Source: Tetrapyrgos nigripes (taxonomy: Eukaryota; Basidiomycota; Agaricomycetes; Agaricales; Campanellaceae). From it: a stretch of 64,000 bases of DNA. The notes beneath the pieces were generated by a model, which did not search any database, was not told the origin of the DNA, and saw only the letters and a program-made list of their open reading frames with translations. This document shows positions 13,101 through 23,734 of this stretch, one piece after another. Location of the stretch: the NCBI GenBank assembly GCA_013368315.1, contig JAACJM010000066.1:248001-312000 (forward strand), read 5' to 3'. Each line of letters begins with the position of its first letter. Position 1 is the first letter of the stretch. Made by a program: the position numbers and the translations under genes.

Positions 13101-13356
13101 GGGTGCAGGCGCGAATGCGAATGATGACAAGCGTAGAGAAAAAGCTATGAAGTTTTTCGGGATGGAGGATATTGATGCGTTTGAGAAGGCTATGAGTATG
13201 GGTATGGGTAATAAGGATTTTTTGGATGCGGACCCTTACTCAAACTCGGGACAACGTCTAGGACTTGGAGTAGATCCGACAGCGACGGTGAAGAAGAGAA
13301 AGTCGTCTGGGGCGTCTATGAGGAAGTTTTTCAAGAATTTGGCGGGAGGAGGTTGA
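10195..13356 (+). CDS. Large intronless Ser/Pro-rich low-complexity protein of unknown function
   Basis: I do not recognise this protein. The frame is open from 10,084, but the ATG at 10,195 (context aaacaATGaa, opening MNRPHTAAGHPPIGRSLSTT) is the better start, giving 1053 residues. The sequence is mostly disordered: Ser, Pro, Gly and Thr tracts, a KGKGKGKGK stretch (about residues 271-280) from GGGAAG repeats, PVPVPVPLPV runs, and an acidic patch DEYDDEYEEDEG (about 578-590). The likely conserved part is the C-terminus: KAMKFFGMEDIDAFEKAMSM (about 981-1000) and a basic SSGASMRKFFKNL end. Long disordered proteins with short helical tails are common in basidiomycetes and may be scaffolds or regulators; that is inference. 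No intron or frame break. GC content is higher than in the neighbouring transposon block. Confidence 0.8.
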   Translation: MNRPHTAAGHPPIGRSLSTTSTPTLSAATVRRPSQPSPLAGSAFASTYAMFSGGASITPAVGRAGKPIAVGVGESKQKPHLHPQPHPNPRYPYSKPHLHQTSSSPDLSTLYSSRLTAASPSPEPVRVPPSSFDEQFVVGSKVSAVVQGQGQENGNDNKSKSKSNHSHSDFSLSSFLVPTPPMQMPTAPSPLLSRSSSRSSARSVSPAPGQGNGHKNSHGIGNGTANWMTVNTYAETPKFTRLGLGSGSPGGGGSEGVVMPISAKQHAKEKGKGKGKGKERKEELRRSKTMTSLNTLGVGNIASGSGSVPTSVYGHGRSQSTRAYTSGLNYASNPNFTATATAIATTNPYASPTSSPAIPVSSSLRPPLMEVRAYSEPVVPVLPGVGLGQKHIHTHTPSVSSVSSFSSINSKSSMSSKFLKKGKNQTQNADYDPNHPSLTSSRSGSISSVVKNVKGMLQRRKSLASVGSSGGWHSRASSVASSSSSVGSGSGLDVGAIPPVPVPVPLPVSAPVPVPEQKPQHPHLHSHPYHSQHHKTLSTISYESSRSVPAILPRLSVSEEVDGELVDKDKDIDGDEYDDEYEEDEGLRDAQMLLDVVLAFHQSGTRSECSVRSKKRSTVTNSTVPTLRPATAPVPVFMRVDVDVANAIANEELSANGVQRTTSSSSNSATTPTTPTPALNHQNTRLLGIGSGNGLGNGFGEMGGNRLSVMSSVSTVPSMYSVESMASPMREGWGWHSVGTGIGVEDGHDRGGFSPTRTIGSASVSSGSGSSAFLLMPITPISHTQLHLPVTVSTPKGVSPSLGLGSGPGQIPEQEYVPGSGVPSPLSRLSPPSSLPRPATAKARLQSVKSEFSVPLPAPGVLASRPGSARGRLYQSQGQTQNDHSDWSSSSPASAPEFPAPIPVPFPALGVLASRPGRSNRSPSPNHGKSDKPELELGVSGLGPMTIPRLGLVEPEPQPSDAENFDQPEGAGANANDDKRREKAMKFFGMEDIDAFEKAMSMGMGNKDFLDADPYSNSGQRLGLGVDPTATVKKRKSSGASMRKFFKNLAGGG

Positions 13357-14748
13357 GTTGTTAGCCGTTGAGCGCTGTGTGCTGCGGTTTAATCGTCGGA
13401 CTGGCATACTGGTGAGTGAGTCTAAGAATGGCAAGCGAGGTTGTGTATACTGATGATGTACTTTATTGATTCTTCTAGTACTCTGCTGCATTGGTATGGC
13501 TTGGGCTACGTCATACGTCTTCGTTTCACGACATTTACGTTTACTTTCCTCTTGCTCTTCGCTGCTTCATACATTTATTCCCTATTCCGTTGTATTGTGC
13601 TGACTTATGTCTAAACAGCCTCCACTCCATCTACCCTACCTTGCGCGAACTACATGAATACTATCTGTGTTTGATTGCAGTATGTATACCTATACCTTTC
13701 ACCCTTGTATCATTCGTCCCACCGTTCTACTTATAATCATAGTGCCGTGTTCTACTTAGTATGCGTACTTGCTAGTACTACTAGTACGCACCCAGATTAG
13801 GGAAAGCATAATTTTACTCCAAGATGACGCGTCGTGCTGATGGAAACAGGCTGTGTGGAATGAAGATTAACGTCTGAAGGACGCTGGGAGAACGCAAAAG
13901 ACACCACTCATTTGTGTGACAACGCAATTGGAGCAGGTGGCCGATTTACGACAGTTTGAGAGCTCCTTCTGAAGTTGAGGCCGAGACGGTTGTAGCAAGG
14001 TAGCTCGCAGAAGCTGGCTGAGAAAATAACGGCCAGTTTGTAATTAGGCAATGCCCGCAAAGAAAAAGAGAATATACCATTACATACGTAGTGAGAACAC
14101 TGATAGATACCGCCGCCTAGGCTTCCTTGAGCACTAGCCTTGATGTTCATCGAAAATCCAGTCAAGCCCGAGTATGAACAAGGCCTGACTTCCAACTAAG
14201 GTCTTTGTCAATGTCTCAATCCTGAAGGGGTTTGAGTAAGTCTTCATGATACGAAGAGAAAAAGTGGATAACGCACTCAGTCCAAACTAACTCTTTACCT
14301 CGGACCTCCTCCATACAGCATAGAATACACAGCCTGCTCCTTAACAATGAACGCTTCTGTTCCGCATAACAACGTTGTCGCTGGCATCCGGCTTTTATAC
14401 TTTCGGGGAAGCGTCTAGTTCCAGATTATGGGCTTCCATGATGGCTGGTAGTTATAGACAGAGATGGGACTGAAGCAGAAATGAGAGCGAGAAGGTGTGA
14501 TGGCCCAGGTATGACAGATGGTGGTGGTTGTGGAAAGGTATCCGGACCGCCAACCCCATATAGAATAGTCTCTCAGCGATATACTTAGCCATCCAGGTTC
14601 TTGACCATGCAGCTCAAGAAGACTACGCCGCCTCCTCAGTGCTTCCTTCATGCTGGTTGGCGCTATTCTGACTTCATATCGTTGTTGTACATGCGCCAGG
14701 CTTGACGTCTGACTATACTCAAGCACTCAAGACCGTTGTAGTTCATGT
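13357..14748. other. Intergenic region; holds copy 2 of the inverted duplication
   Basis: Begins with the 3' flank of the Ser/Pro-rich gene. Apart from the duplicated segment at 13,929-14,095 no gene is supported. A 103-codon minus frame (14,415-14,726) has no recognisable features. Confidence 0.5.
13929..14095 (-). repeat. Copy 2 of the inverted, diverged duplication
   Basis: Reverse-complement partner of 9,206-9,376. It shares the intron-like T-rich stretch (GTATGTAATGG to TCTCAGCCAG) and the following exon-like block. A minus-strand frame (13,908-14,195) runs through it but shows no known domain. Confidence 0.55.
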
Positions 14749-15531
14749 TAGTCCACACTAAGGCTCCAACCAAATACAATTAAATGCTGTTATAACTGGT
14801 TAATAACAGGTTAAAATAATAACAAGTTACAGCTGACCCCAGTAACAGGTAGTAACTGTTATAACCTGTTAATAACTGGTAAGTGGAAGGGCAGATGCAA
14901 GGCAGTGAAATGCCTGCTTGGAAGTGATGCAGCCTATAAAATTCATTATTCCACCCCAGATCACTGACTCAAGTCTCATCAGTGCTGGTCAAATTTCCCT
15001 TTTTGCTCCCATCCCACTCTCATCTCAAACTGTCCTATATCTCAATAAATGCCGGCATTTTCCTCTCTTCAGAGCATCAAATTGTCAAACATGACCTTAG
15101 ACAAACCTTTCAAGCTGCAAATTTGACTGACCACTGTGTTCATGGCTCCTCTTTGGTCCTGGAGCAAATTAGAACCAGTCAACAATGAAAGCCCACCTAC
15201 ATTTTCCAGAGGCTACACTCTACCCTACAGAGAAGAATGATAAATGTACACTATTAGCAAATGTTGATGGTCATTCAAGATGTCCACATGCAAATTCACC
15301 ATGCACAATTGTGTGCAGTGTGCATGAACTCTTCTTGATAGTTCTCATATTACACTCACAGGCTAACTACTCATCAAGCACAAGCTTGGTTTTGGCAAAA
15401 TCAAACCTCAGGAAAAAAATCTGTTATAGCTAGTTAATAACATGTTATAACATATTATACCTATTACTTATTAGTTACCTCAAAAACTGTAACAAGTATC
15501 TAACAGGTTGGAGCCTTAGGACTCCACACTA
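14749..15531. mobile_element. Non-autonomous hAT-like element with imperfect terminal inverted repeats
   Basis: The ends read TAGTCCACACTAAGGCTCCAACC on the left and, as reverse complement on the right, TAGTGTGGAGTCC then TAAGGCTCCAACC: an inverted repeat interrupted by a small length difference. Just inside both ends are many GTTATAAC/TTAATAAC subterminal motifs. There is no transposase; short frames inside are noise. The TAGTG-type end suggests hAT, but a clean 8-bp target duplication was not found, so the exact borders are uncertain by a few bases. Confidence 0.6.
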
Positions 15532-15539
15532 CCAGTCTG

Positions 15540-16550
15540 GGATACTACTGATGAAGAAAATTTTCAGGTATGTACATACAGTCCAGTGTTGGTTGAGTGG
15601 TTTGCATCGCAGCATCTGTTGATCATTCATCATTTCATGTCAGTATTTTTGACTATTTAGGCTGCTTATCATGGTACACTTCATGTCATTCAAACAAGCT
15701 ATGGCAGCTGGCATCAAGAAAATCCTTGTGACAGATTTCATTATTCAAAATTGGAGCAGTGTGTGTTGAACATTTTCAAATTCTCAAGGTGGTGGCAAGG
15801 CAGCTTTGGTACATGAGAGCTCACTGAGAAAGATTATGGACCTGCCACAGCTGAAAACATCGACACCAGTGATCCAGATACTGCTTACATCTACCAGCGA
15901 TGCAAGATTGCCACTGACAGAAAGATTTGGGAAATTGCTTGTAAGCACCAGGACATTGATATCGCAGTTTGTGAGTACATAGAAATTGGTAAACGCTAGC
16001 TGAAAGAGGCTCACCCAACTGACTCTCCTCTTCAGTGCTACCCCCTGCTGTTTACAGTTCTCTTGTCCCCAACTACCCTCTCACTTCATGCGGCAACCTT
16101 GGGATGAATGATATAGTCTATCAATTTCTCCTCAGTGTGCCTGACATGCATCCAAACATCCCCTTTGGCCATATGGTTGATGTGTGTGACATTGCTCAGG
16201 CTCATGTCGCTGCTCTAGCTGCTCCTCCTGTTCTGGGGTGCAGCAAGAGGTTCATTGTTGCCTGTGGGATGTTTACTTGGAATGCTCTTGTGGAGCTTAT
16301 CAGGAAGAAGCATCCCGAACTCACTGATAGGCTTCTGCAAGAGGATGCAAAGATTGTGCCCCAATATGGTTGCCACAGAGGCTCATGTAGGTTTTTGACT
16401 GAAGGCCAACTCGAGGAGGCATAAGTGCCTATTGGTATTCATTTCTGAATGAATTTCCCTGCTGAATTAGCTTTGCAGGTGTGCGAGACGTTGAGCTTAT
16501 TGTTGATATATCCCAATGAATGGACTGGAAGTCATACAGTGGTATGTATG
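15540..16550 (+). pseudogene. NAD-dependent epimerase/dehydratase (extended SDR) relic
   Basis: Pieces in several plus frames match the order of a fungal dihydroflavonol-reductase-like extended SDR: GTLHVIQ and AGIKKILVTDF near 15,672-15,740; DTAYIYQRCKIATDRKIWEIA (15,880-15,940), where YxxxK is the catalytic motif, here YQRCK; LPPAVYSSLVP (16,038); HMVDVCDIAQAHVAALAAPP (about 16,170-16,230); FIVACGMFTWNALVELIRKKHPEL (about 16,250-16,325); and MDWKS near 16,520. Introns are still recognisable (gtgagtac near 15,971). The N-terminal Rossmann motif GxxGxxG is missing, frames shift around 15,700-15,830, and stops interrupt the last exon. It lies directly beside the hAT-like element. Not functional. 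Confidence 0.75.
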
Positions 16551-16865
16551 CTAGACTTAGATATGAGGAAAAAACAAGAAATGGAGGCCTTCAGCCCAGA
16601 GTCTCACTCAGAAAAAAGCCCAAATTGACATGATTCCTGAGTTCTATAGAAATGTCAATGAAGAGCTATTGAGGTACAGCTGGACAACAGAGGAAAGGGA
16701 GAGTATTTGAAGTCCATCCCATGATGAATTCCACCTAGGAATCCTTCCAATGAGTGCCCAATAATGAGCAGAAAGGTATTGTCCACAAGAAGATGTATGT
16801 CAAAGTCAGAAAAACTTGAGAAAAACATAATGGCAGAAGTTGAGCACAAACCTACACATGAGTAG
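16551..16865. other. Spacer before copia-A, nothing recognised
   Basis: AT-rich stretch without a supported gene. It ends in AGTAG (16,861-16,865), the left copy of the copia-A target duplication. Confidence 0.5.
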
Positions 16866-17265
16866 TAATGAAGCAGCAACTAATCAGTGTAGGGTGACCA
16901 GTCAATGGAGCTCACTGAGTAGAACATTGAGTAGAAAGCTTATAGAGCTTAGATGCAAATTGCTTGGAGAGCAGATAGGACTAGATATTGTTCTGTAGTA
17001 AATATGACTTTACAGAGAGCTTTTATACAAGATAAAGAGCATGTAATTACTAATATCTACATTGTCCATGGACATACCTAGAGACTAAGAGAATACTGCC
17101 ATTGGCCATATTGCTATCTACAGAAATATCACTATATACTAAGAGATAAGAGTAATGTCCAGAGAATGTCCTGGAGGACTAGCCATACTTATAGCTACAT
17201 AGAAATTTCATAATAACTCCATATAGAATCATAATTACTATACATGGAAGGCATATATTTCAACA
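16866..17265 (-). repeat. Copia-A 3' LTR (400 bp)
   Basis: Reads TGTTGAAATATATGCC...GCTTCATTA on the minus strand and matches the LTRs at 43,015-43,396 and 53,949-54,348. Upstream on the minus strand is the purine tract AAGCAAGGGGGAG. Confidence 0.9.
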
Positions 17266-18121
17266 CTCCCCCTTGCTTTAGATGCAGACTTAAGTGCAGC
17301 ATTGTAAGCACACATTAAGGATTAAATGATTCTTGAATGAACATATAAATCATGAATGTGAAAATCTTGATGGTTGTTTCCAACTCATAATAGAATCAAT
17401 ACAGAAAAATAGTCCATGTCATATTTAAGAATCAAAGAATAGTCCTAACTCATTTCAGAAATTGAGAAACTTAATGTGACCAAGATTTTTCATAAGAAGA
17501 TCTGCATGATTTTTGTTTCCAGGAGTAAAGAAGAGTTTGATCTCTTTAGAGTCCTGAATCAGTTCTCATATATAATGGTAATGTATATCAATATGTTTCG
17601 ATCTTGATTCAGTAATAGGATTTTGACTAATAAAGATTGAGCCTTGATTGTCACCAACAATAGGAACATGATCTAATTTAAAACCAATTTCCTTCAATGA
17701 AGTTTTAATCCACAAAGCCTGCTTTGCACATTCACAAAGTGCCATGTACTTGGCTTCAGTGGAGGACAATGCAACAGTTTTTTGTTTTCAACTTGACCAG
17801 CAAATTGAGCCCTGTGCAAGCTCAAATATAAAGCCAGTTTGTGAATGACAATTATCTCGATCTTGTGCCCAGTCACTATCACAAAAGCCTATAAGACCAC
17901 TTTGTTTAGATCCATCATAGATGAGTCTATAATGTTTCGTAGAAAGCAAGTATCTAATGATGTACATGGAGAGGGATTTGCTGAATATGACGATAATTTG
18001 ATAACAGCAAAAGCTATATCAGGTTGAGTACCAAGCATAAGATAAAGGATCAAGCCAATCACTTGTTGGAACAAAGTTCTAACTTTGGTATCAACATTAC
18101 CATCATGTGCTAAAGGAATAT
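17266..18121 (-). pseudogene. Copia-A RT C-terminus and RNase H
   Basis: Last part of copia pol. The minus strand reads FQQVIGLILYLMLGTQPDIAFAV (about 18,070-18,000), then GFCDSDWAQDRDN (first RNase H Asp), then SSTEAKYMALCECAKQALW and the end HIDIHYHYI (to 17,566). Frameshifts and a stop separate these blocks. It abuts gypsy-A at 18,121; the reading continues across that insertion at 29,657. Confidence 0.85.
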
Positions 18122-18123
18122 AT

Positions 18124-19018
18124 TATAGGGGAGTTGCATGTCCAAGTGAGGACGTAAGGGAGAACGGTCGAGGCTCAGAAGGCGGAGTATGTGAGAGATG
18201 GGTAAGGCAAACAATCTCGTGACAATCACGTGTGTCTATTGTGAAAGACGCGGATGTGTTTACCAGATAGAAGGATAGGGGCAGTTACAGGGGATCAAAG
18301 ACGGGCTCAGATAAAGGCTCAGTAGACTCGCAGAAAGGCTCAGTAGATGAAATTAAAGAGGAATGAGACTCAGGCTCAGGATCAGACTTGTGGGGGCAGA
18401 AAAAGCGAGTTAATTACAGTACATACAAGTATTTATATACCTAAGTTCACTGATGCCCAAAACAAAGATTAACAACAATTAAGACTAAAAGGAGAGAAAG
18501 ATTTTTAAGGAACAAACAACTGAATGACCAGACAAAGATATTGCGAGATAGGAGGTGGAATTGAGGGAGAGATTGGGGAGTAGGAAGCAACAGAGGATAA
18601 TTATAGTACATTTGCGGAGAAAGAGAGGAGACATCAAAAAGAAGTAAGTACTATCTAAACAGGCCATGCTCGCAAGCAAATAGACTTTCTGCCACCTATA
18701 CTTATCTTTCATCTGTAGGTCGGTACAACACCAGACAAAGATACGACACACAGGAGGGGACCCCCAGACCCTTAACACTTGCTCAAGGTGTTGGTGCGAA
18801 GGGGGAAGATGGACTGTTGGACGAAAGAGTCGGTGACAGGTGGAGGACTAGCCTTATGGGGAAGAAAAGGAAGGGAATGATGTCATGTCTATAAGTACCC
18901 AAAAAATGGATGATGGGGAATTAGGACGTTGAGAAGGAACAAAAGTGAAGAACATAGAGTAACATTGAAATGAACAGAACAGTCAGAAACGACGGGTAGG
19001 GCATGCAGCCCTACTACA
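18124..19018 (-). repeat. Gypsy-A 3' LTR
   Basis: Begins TGTAGTAGGGCTGCATGCC (minus strand, from 19,018) and ends CATGCAACTCCCCTATA. It differs from the 5' copy mainly at CpG positions. The preceding minus-strand sequence AAGTTCGAGGACGAACTTT is the usual gypsy pre-LTR motif. Confidence 0.9.
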
Positions 19019-19081
19019 AGTGAGTACAAGAAAATAAAGTTCGTCCTCGAACTTTCAATCAGAATAAGAAGAACAAGGGTT

Positions 19082-20650
19082 TCAGAATGGAATAACATTT
19101 GGAACAATGATAGGGATTGAAGGAAGGAGGGGACAACGAAAGGGGTTATTGGTTGTATAATAATTGTAAGGGTGGAGGGATAAGTCGTGAAGGAAAAGAG
19201 GGCCAAACGTGGGAAAAGAAATGGGCACCAGGAACTGCTTCAACCATAATAACTTGACGTGCTTCTCGAGATCGACAATCCAAAAATTCTTTACGAGGTT
19301 ACAATTGAGGACGTGTTGACAGAAATCTTTGAACGGAAGGTCCCAATTCTTGAAGTTCTTCACTTCTCCTAATAAGTCCTGCTCATACTGTCTTCCCTCG
19401 AACGAAAGATCCACAGGACCAAACCACCACTTCAACAATTCCTTCTCCAACACCAACCGTTCCATACAAACCGCCTTCCCAGATGCTCTTTCATACAACA
19501 TCCCTATCCACCTATCCATCCTAAACCTCTCTGTCCACTTTTCAAAAACTTTGACTGTAAAAGGACCACTTCCCGATTTCCTATATCTCGACAGAATCAC
19601 CAACATGCCTTCTTCCTTCCCTTTATAATAACCTACAAACTCGTCCCAGCACAGCTCTGCATCCCTGACCCAAACAGTGATAACAATCAGCACTGTCGCT
19701 CCACTCAACCCTGCACGTTCCCCTGTACCAGACAATTCACTCTCCCACATCCCTTCGACTCTCACAATCCCATCAAATATGTACCTCATGGCGAAATCGA
19801 ACTTGAAGTAGCTGGCCCTTGGTGCTGGATCAATGTATTTGAAAACCTCATTGTTGTTAATGAGGCGCTTGTGGTATCAAACGACGGTAGAGCCGGTGAA
19901 TAGGAAGGGCAAGTCAGAGTAGTTGTGGAAACCATAGACGTCAGGGATGGGGTGTAGTGCCGCATAGTTGGGCCATTTGATTTTCTCATGTTGCAGGGAG
20001 AATTGTACTTCAATCCATTTCGGTCCATCTGCAGTAAGGGAAATCTCAGTAGTACTCGGGAAAGCGATGGGGGCATTCAAATTAAAAGTGTAATTAGCCA
20101 CAGTGTATACTGGAGGGTCAGTATACCAAAGAAAGTCAAAAAGTCCATCGGTTCTCATAGCTCAATGGATATTAAACTGTAAGGACCCAGGGCAGTAAAC
20201 TGGAATCCTTTGGGCAGCATAAGACACTGGTCCTTGTGAAGAAAAGAATGACACGAAAGAAATATATATAGGTGGATCACAAAAAGGAGAGGGAAGGTTT
20301 TGATCAGCCAAGTCGGCATAATCGCAATAAGAAAGAGAGGAAGGTGAACGAGTAGAAAGATTATCACAACGGATAGGTCCGAATGAGACCACTTTGACGG
20401 ACTGTGGAACGAGGGTTTTGACCTCATCTCCATCTGCATTGGTCCATCCATACATCAAATCGTCACTGAATGCGTTCAAGATTCTCGCACCCTCAGGAAG
20501 AACAAGATCCTGAGGGGGTGCAGTGCCCACATCCTCATCAACCTCAGTCAATGAAGGCATCAAATCAGAAGAAGAAATGGAAGTCAAAGGAGTAGATGAA
20601 AGCTCAATTAAATCAGAACGTAGCATACAGTGGCCAAAAAAATTGTCCAC
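19082..20650 (-). pseudogene. Gypsy-A accessory ORF downstream of integrase, unknown protein
   Basis: I do not recognise this protein. One minus-strand frame of about 520 codons runs from 20,650 to 19,082 and is interrupted only by two TGA codons (20,162-20,164 and 19,877-19,879), the second in a context where Arg fits. Segments include PSLTEVDEDVG, GARILNAFSDDLMYGWTNADGDEV, FDFLWYTDPPVYTVANYTFNL, PDVYGFHNYSDLPFLF, YIFDGIVRVEGMWESE, WFGPVDLSFEGRQYEQDLLGE and DLEKHVKLLWLKQFL. There is no signal peptide or clear membrane segment, so it is not an obvious envelope protein. The N-terminus may be spliced off or lie upstream of the inverted-repeat insertion (a candidate start MSTDLSGLNTSPH lies at about 22,160). 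It could be a captured host gene or an element-specific protein. Confidence 0.6.
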
Positions 20651-20792
20651 ATGTTTGGCACTTTTGGAAAGATTGCTGATTTAAGAGCTATTGAGCAGAA
20701 ATCTCAAAACATGGCTGGTGGTAGCAAGAAAGCCTTTGATTAGAGCTACAATAATCTGTCTATTTTGTCTTATTTGGCCAAATATCTGTGGA

Positions 20793-22099
20793 GTTATGAT
20801 TGATTTAAAATTGTATGTCATTTGGACAATTTTTTGAGTTGCCACTTCAAAATCATTATTGCAATAACCTGATGTGTTATGCATGATGTCATGGGTGGAG
20901 CTGTACAGTAATGTAATGTATACACTACAATGATGTCATAGCTGCCAGCTGGAGCATACATAGCAACATACAGATGCTCTACAGCCTCTATGAAAATCAT
21001 GGGGTCCCTCATATCAGCCCAGAAAGACAATCTCTACTCTCTCCTCTTAACTGCCTCTCCATCTGCAAAAATTGCAGCTCAGACTGGAGTATGGAAGCCA
21101 AGAGTTGCTTTTGTGGCTTAAAAGACAAATACAGACAATGAGAACAATACAGCAGGGTGTCCTAGGAGGCTCTCTACTACTTGTGAAGAGGTTAGATTGG
21201 AAAAAAATCCATTCTGGTAAAGCCAGATTGCTACACAAGTGGCCTGAAACATTAAGGCTCTTCTTGGACAACCTGTCCCAACCTATAACAGCCAAAACAT
21301 TCCTGAAAACGTCTTGTGGCGATCTCCAAAACACAGAACAAGTGCAAACTTACAGTGACTTGCAGCAAGGCTCACTTGAAGTTTGCACAGATGTAAAAAG
21401 ACCGGGCTGTAGAAGGCTAGAAGTGGGTTATTTTCTCAGATAAGACCAAAACCAATTATTTTGGGGCAAATATGCCCCAGCATGTGTGAGAAAAGAGAGA
21501 TAAATTCATGGTACAGCAAGATGTGACAGAAATGATGACATTTGAGAGAGAAAATGACATGATGAGGTAGGGTATGGGGCAACAGTAAGCAGTAAAAATG
21601 GTCCAGATGAAGGGGAAGATAGATTGCAAACACTATATGACCATCTTAAGTAACAAAATCCTGGAAAGCATTAATAATATGGGAGTTGATCCAGAGGTGG
21701 CCATTTTTCAGCTGGGTATTAACTTTCTAAAGTGCTATATCCAATGGTTTCCTTTATCAGAACATGTCTCTCTACCTATAAAAGCAACACTCTGCTTTCA
21801 TACTTCAGTCTGAGCTGAAATTTTGATAGAGGGAGGGGCAGTTTGGAGGAGAGAGTAGAGATTGTCTTTCTGGGCTGATATGAGGGACCCCATGATTTTC
21901 ATAGAAGCTGTAGAGCATCTGTATGTTGCTATGTATGCTCCAGCTGGCAGCTATGACATCATTGTGGTGTATACATCACATTACTGTACAGCTCCACCCA
22001 TGACATCATGTATAACACATCAGGTTATTGCAATAATGATTTTGAAGTGGCAACTCAAAAAATTGTCCAAATGACATACAATTTTAAATCAATCATAAC
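20793..22099. mobile_element. Element with long inverted repeats (foldback/MITE-like) inside gypsy-A
   Basis: Arms of roughly 330 bp (about 20,793-21,118 and 21,768-22,099) are near-perfect reverse complements in their outer 280 bases; both start GTTATGATTGATTTAAAATTG reading inward. The two arms encode the same meaningless 70-codon frame, one on each strand. The spacer of about 650 bp has no ORF of note. It sits between integrase and the accessory ORF. A second motif, CAGTGGCCAAAAAAATTGTCC at 20,635, resembles a Tc1-like end and may mark the true left border, so the insertion could span about 20,635-22,099. Confidence 0.7.
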
Positions 22100-22444
22100 G
22101 CATGCAAAACAACAGCAGAGATGTGAGGAGAGGTGTTTAAACCTGAAAGATCAGTAGACATGAGAGAGAAGGGAAGATGGGGCGTAAGATGAATAACCCT
22201 CAAGAAAGTCAAATGTATAAATATCAGGGCCTGAGCCAACGCGCTTGATACGTCAGGTACCAAAAAGTAGAAAGGTAGTCATAAGGGGAAATTAACTTTG
22301 TAGCACTCAGCTGGAAGGCTTAATTTGTCTTCTAATTCAGAGAAGTACTTCAAAATGTTTGTCTGAGCTATGTCTAGGCGATAAGAAGGGTTTTTCACCT
22401 TTAGGAATTGGGGCTGGGTTAGTTGGAATAGTCATCCTCAACGT

Positions 22445-23734
22445 TTAGTTGTCTGGGCAGAAGAAAAACAATTGGAGTTGGCATATGTTGACTGCCGTCT
22501 TCATAGGTGTTCCGTCAAGTTCTTGAAGCTCATACGAGTCTTTGGACTTTTTGCGATTGATGATATAAGGGCTGGAATACGTCCAATGGGCTTTGTCTCC
22601 GAGAAGGCTGTCCAGTTGAGATTCACAAAGCCATACATACATACTGGGCTCAAAATCGGAAATGTCGAAATGGAAATGATGTCGTCTAGCGTGGTTTTCG
22701 ATAGACTGGTGTCTAGATTCCCAAAGGTCTAAGCCCGCTTGTTCAAGGTCCAGATCTCTTCTCTGTAGCTGCAAAATTCTCAGTGATAGAAGGTCAACTG
22801 AAGTACGCACCTTATCCCAGTCGAGGGTCTGCCATGTGGTTTCCAATACATCAAAAGAAAGAACAGATAGTACAGTGAGAACCCTGTAGCTCTGCTCATG
22901 GTAATGTGGATTGCAAACAGTCCTGGGTCTATGAGGAGAATCCCCGACTGTCTTCATAATCGCTTCCACCAATGGTCAATGACCTCGCTCCACTGCTGCA
23001 TTTCCTTCCAGATGATAGGGAGAAGAGATGATCACCACGCACTTATATTGAGTTCTAAGTAGGTGTTGTACTTCCTTTTTAAACTCTGAGCCTCTGTCTA
23101 TAGTGATTAGCGGCATACACCTGAAATGACAGATAAGACATTCGTAAATGAACTTAGCTACAGACACAGCAGTGAGTGCTTGCAAAGCTCGAGCTTCTGG
23201 CCATAAAATCGTCAGTTCTATGGCGTGAATGAGGTACTGGTTGCCACGGATGCCTTTGGGCATGTGGATTGAGTCTAGATGGAAGTGGTGTAGAAGAGGC
23301 ACTTGCCATGATTCATTGTAGGGGATAACGGGGTGATTCTTGATACTCTTCTGACATTCTAGGCATGATTTGACAAAATAGGTGACTGACATGTACATAT
23401 TTGGCTAATAGAACCTGTCAACAAGGTGCTGGTAAGTAGCATCATGACCACGATGGCCACAATCATTGTGAGCCATCGCGATGAGTTCACTTCTTCGAGC
23501 CTTGAGCTCAATGACTTTTCGCGGTAATCCACCATTTTTACGTTTAGGCAAGAGCCATAACGTGTCATTTTGGAGTGTAAAGCAGGATACATGTTTAAGG
23601 AAACGTACCTTATCTTTTTCAGATTGATACTTGGACAGGTATTCTCGGAACTCTAGCCACATGTCTTGTTCTTCCTCATCTGTTATGTGATGGACATGCA
23701 CGGACCAAGTGATCTTGTCCATTCTGGGAAACAT
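22445..23734 (-). pseudogene. Gypsy-A integrase
   Basis: Minus-strand blocks in order: zinc-binding region HNDCGHRGHDATYQHL (about 23,465) with YFVKSCLECQK; core LDSIHMPKG, TIDRGSEFKKEVQ and GNAAVERGH, so D, D and E are all present; then the long C-terminal part WQTLDWDKVRTSVDLLSLRI and DISDFEPSMYVWLCESQLDSLLG to the stop at 22,445. TAG (23,405) replaces a Trp expected in FYWPNMY, and TGA (22,976) follows ERGH. Otherwise nearly complete. Confidence 0.85.

Noticed and set aside
19082..20650. Accessory ORF as a retroviral-type envelope
   Set aside because: No signal peptide, furin-like site or membrane anchor seen.
20818..22074. Matching 70-codon frames on opposite strands
   Set aside because: Explained by the long inverted repeat; not a gene pair.
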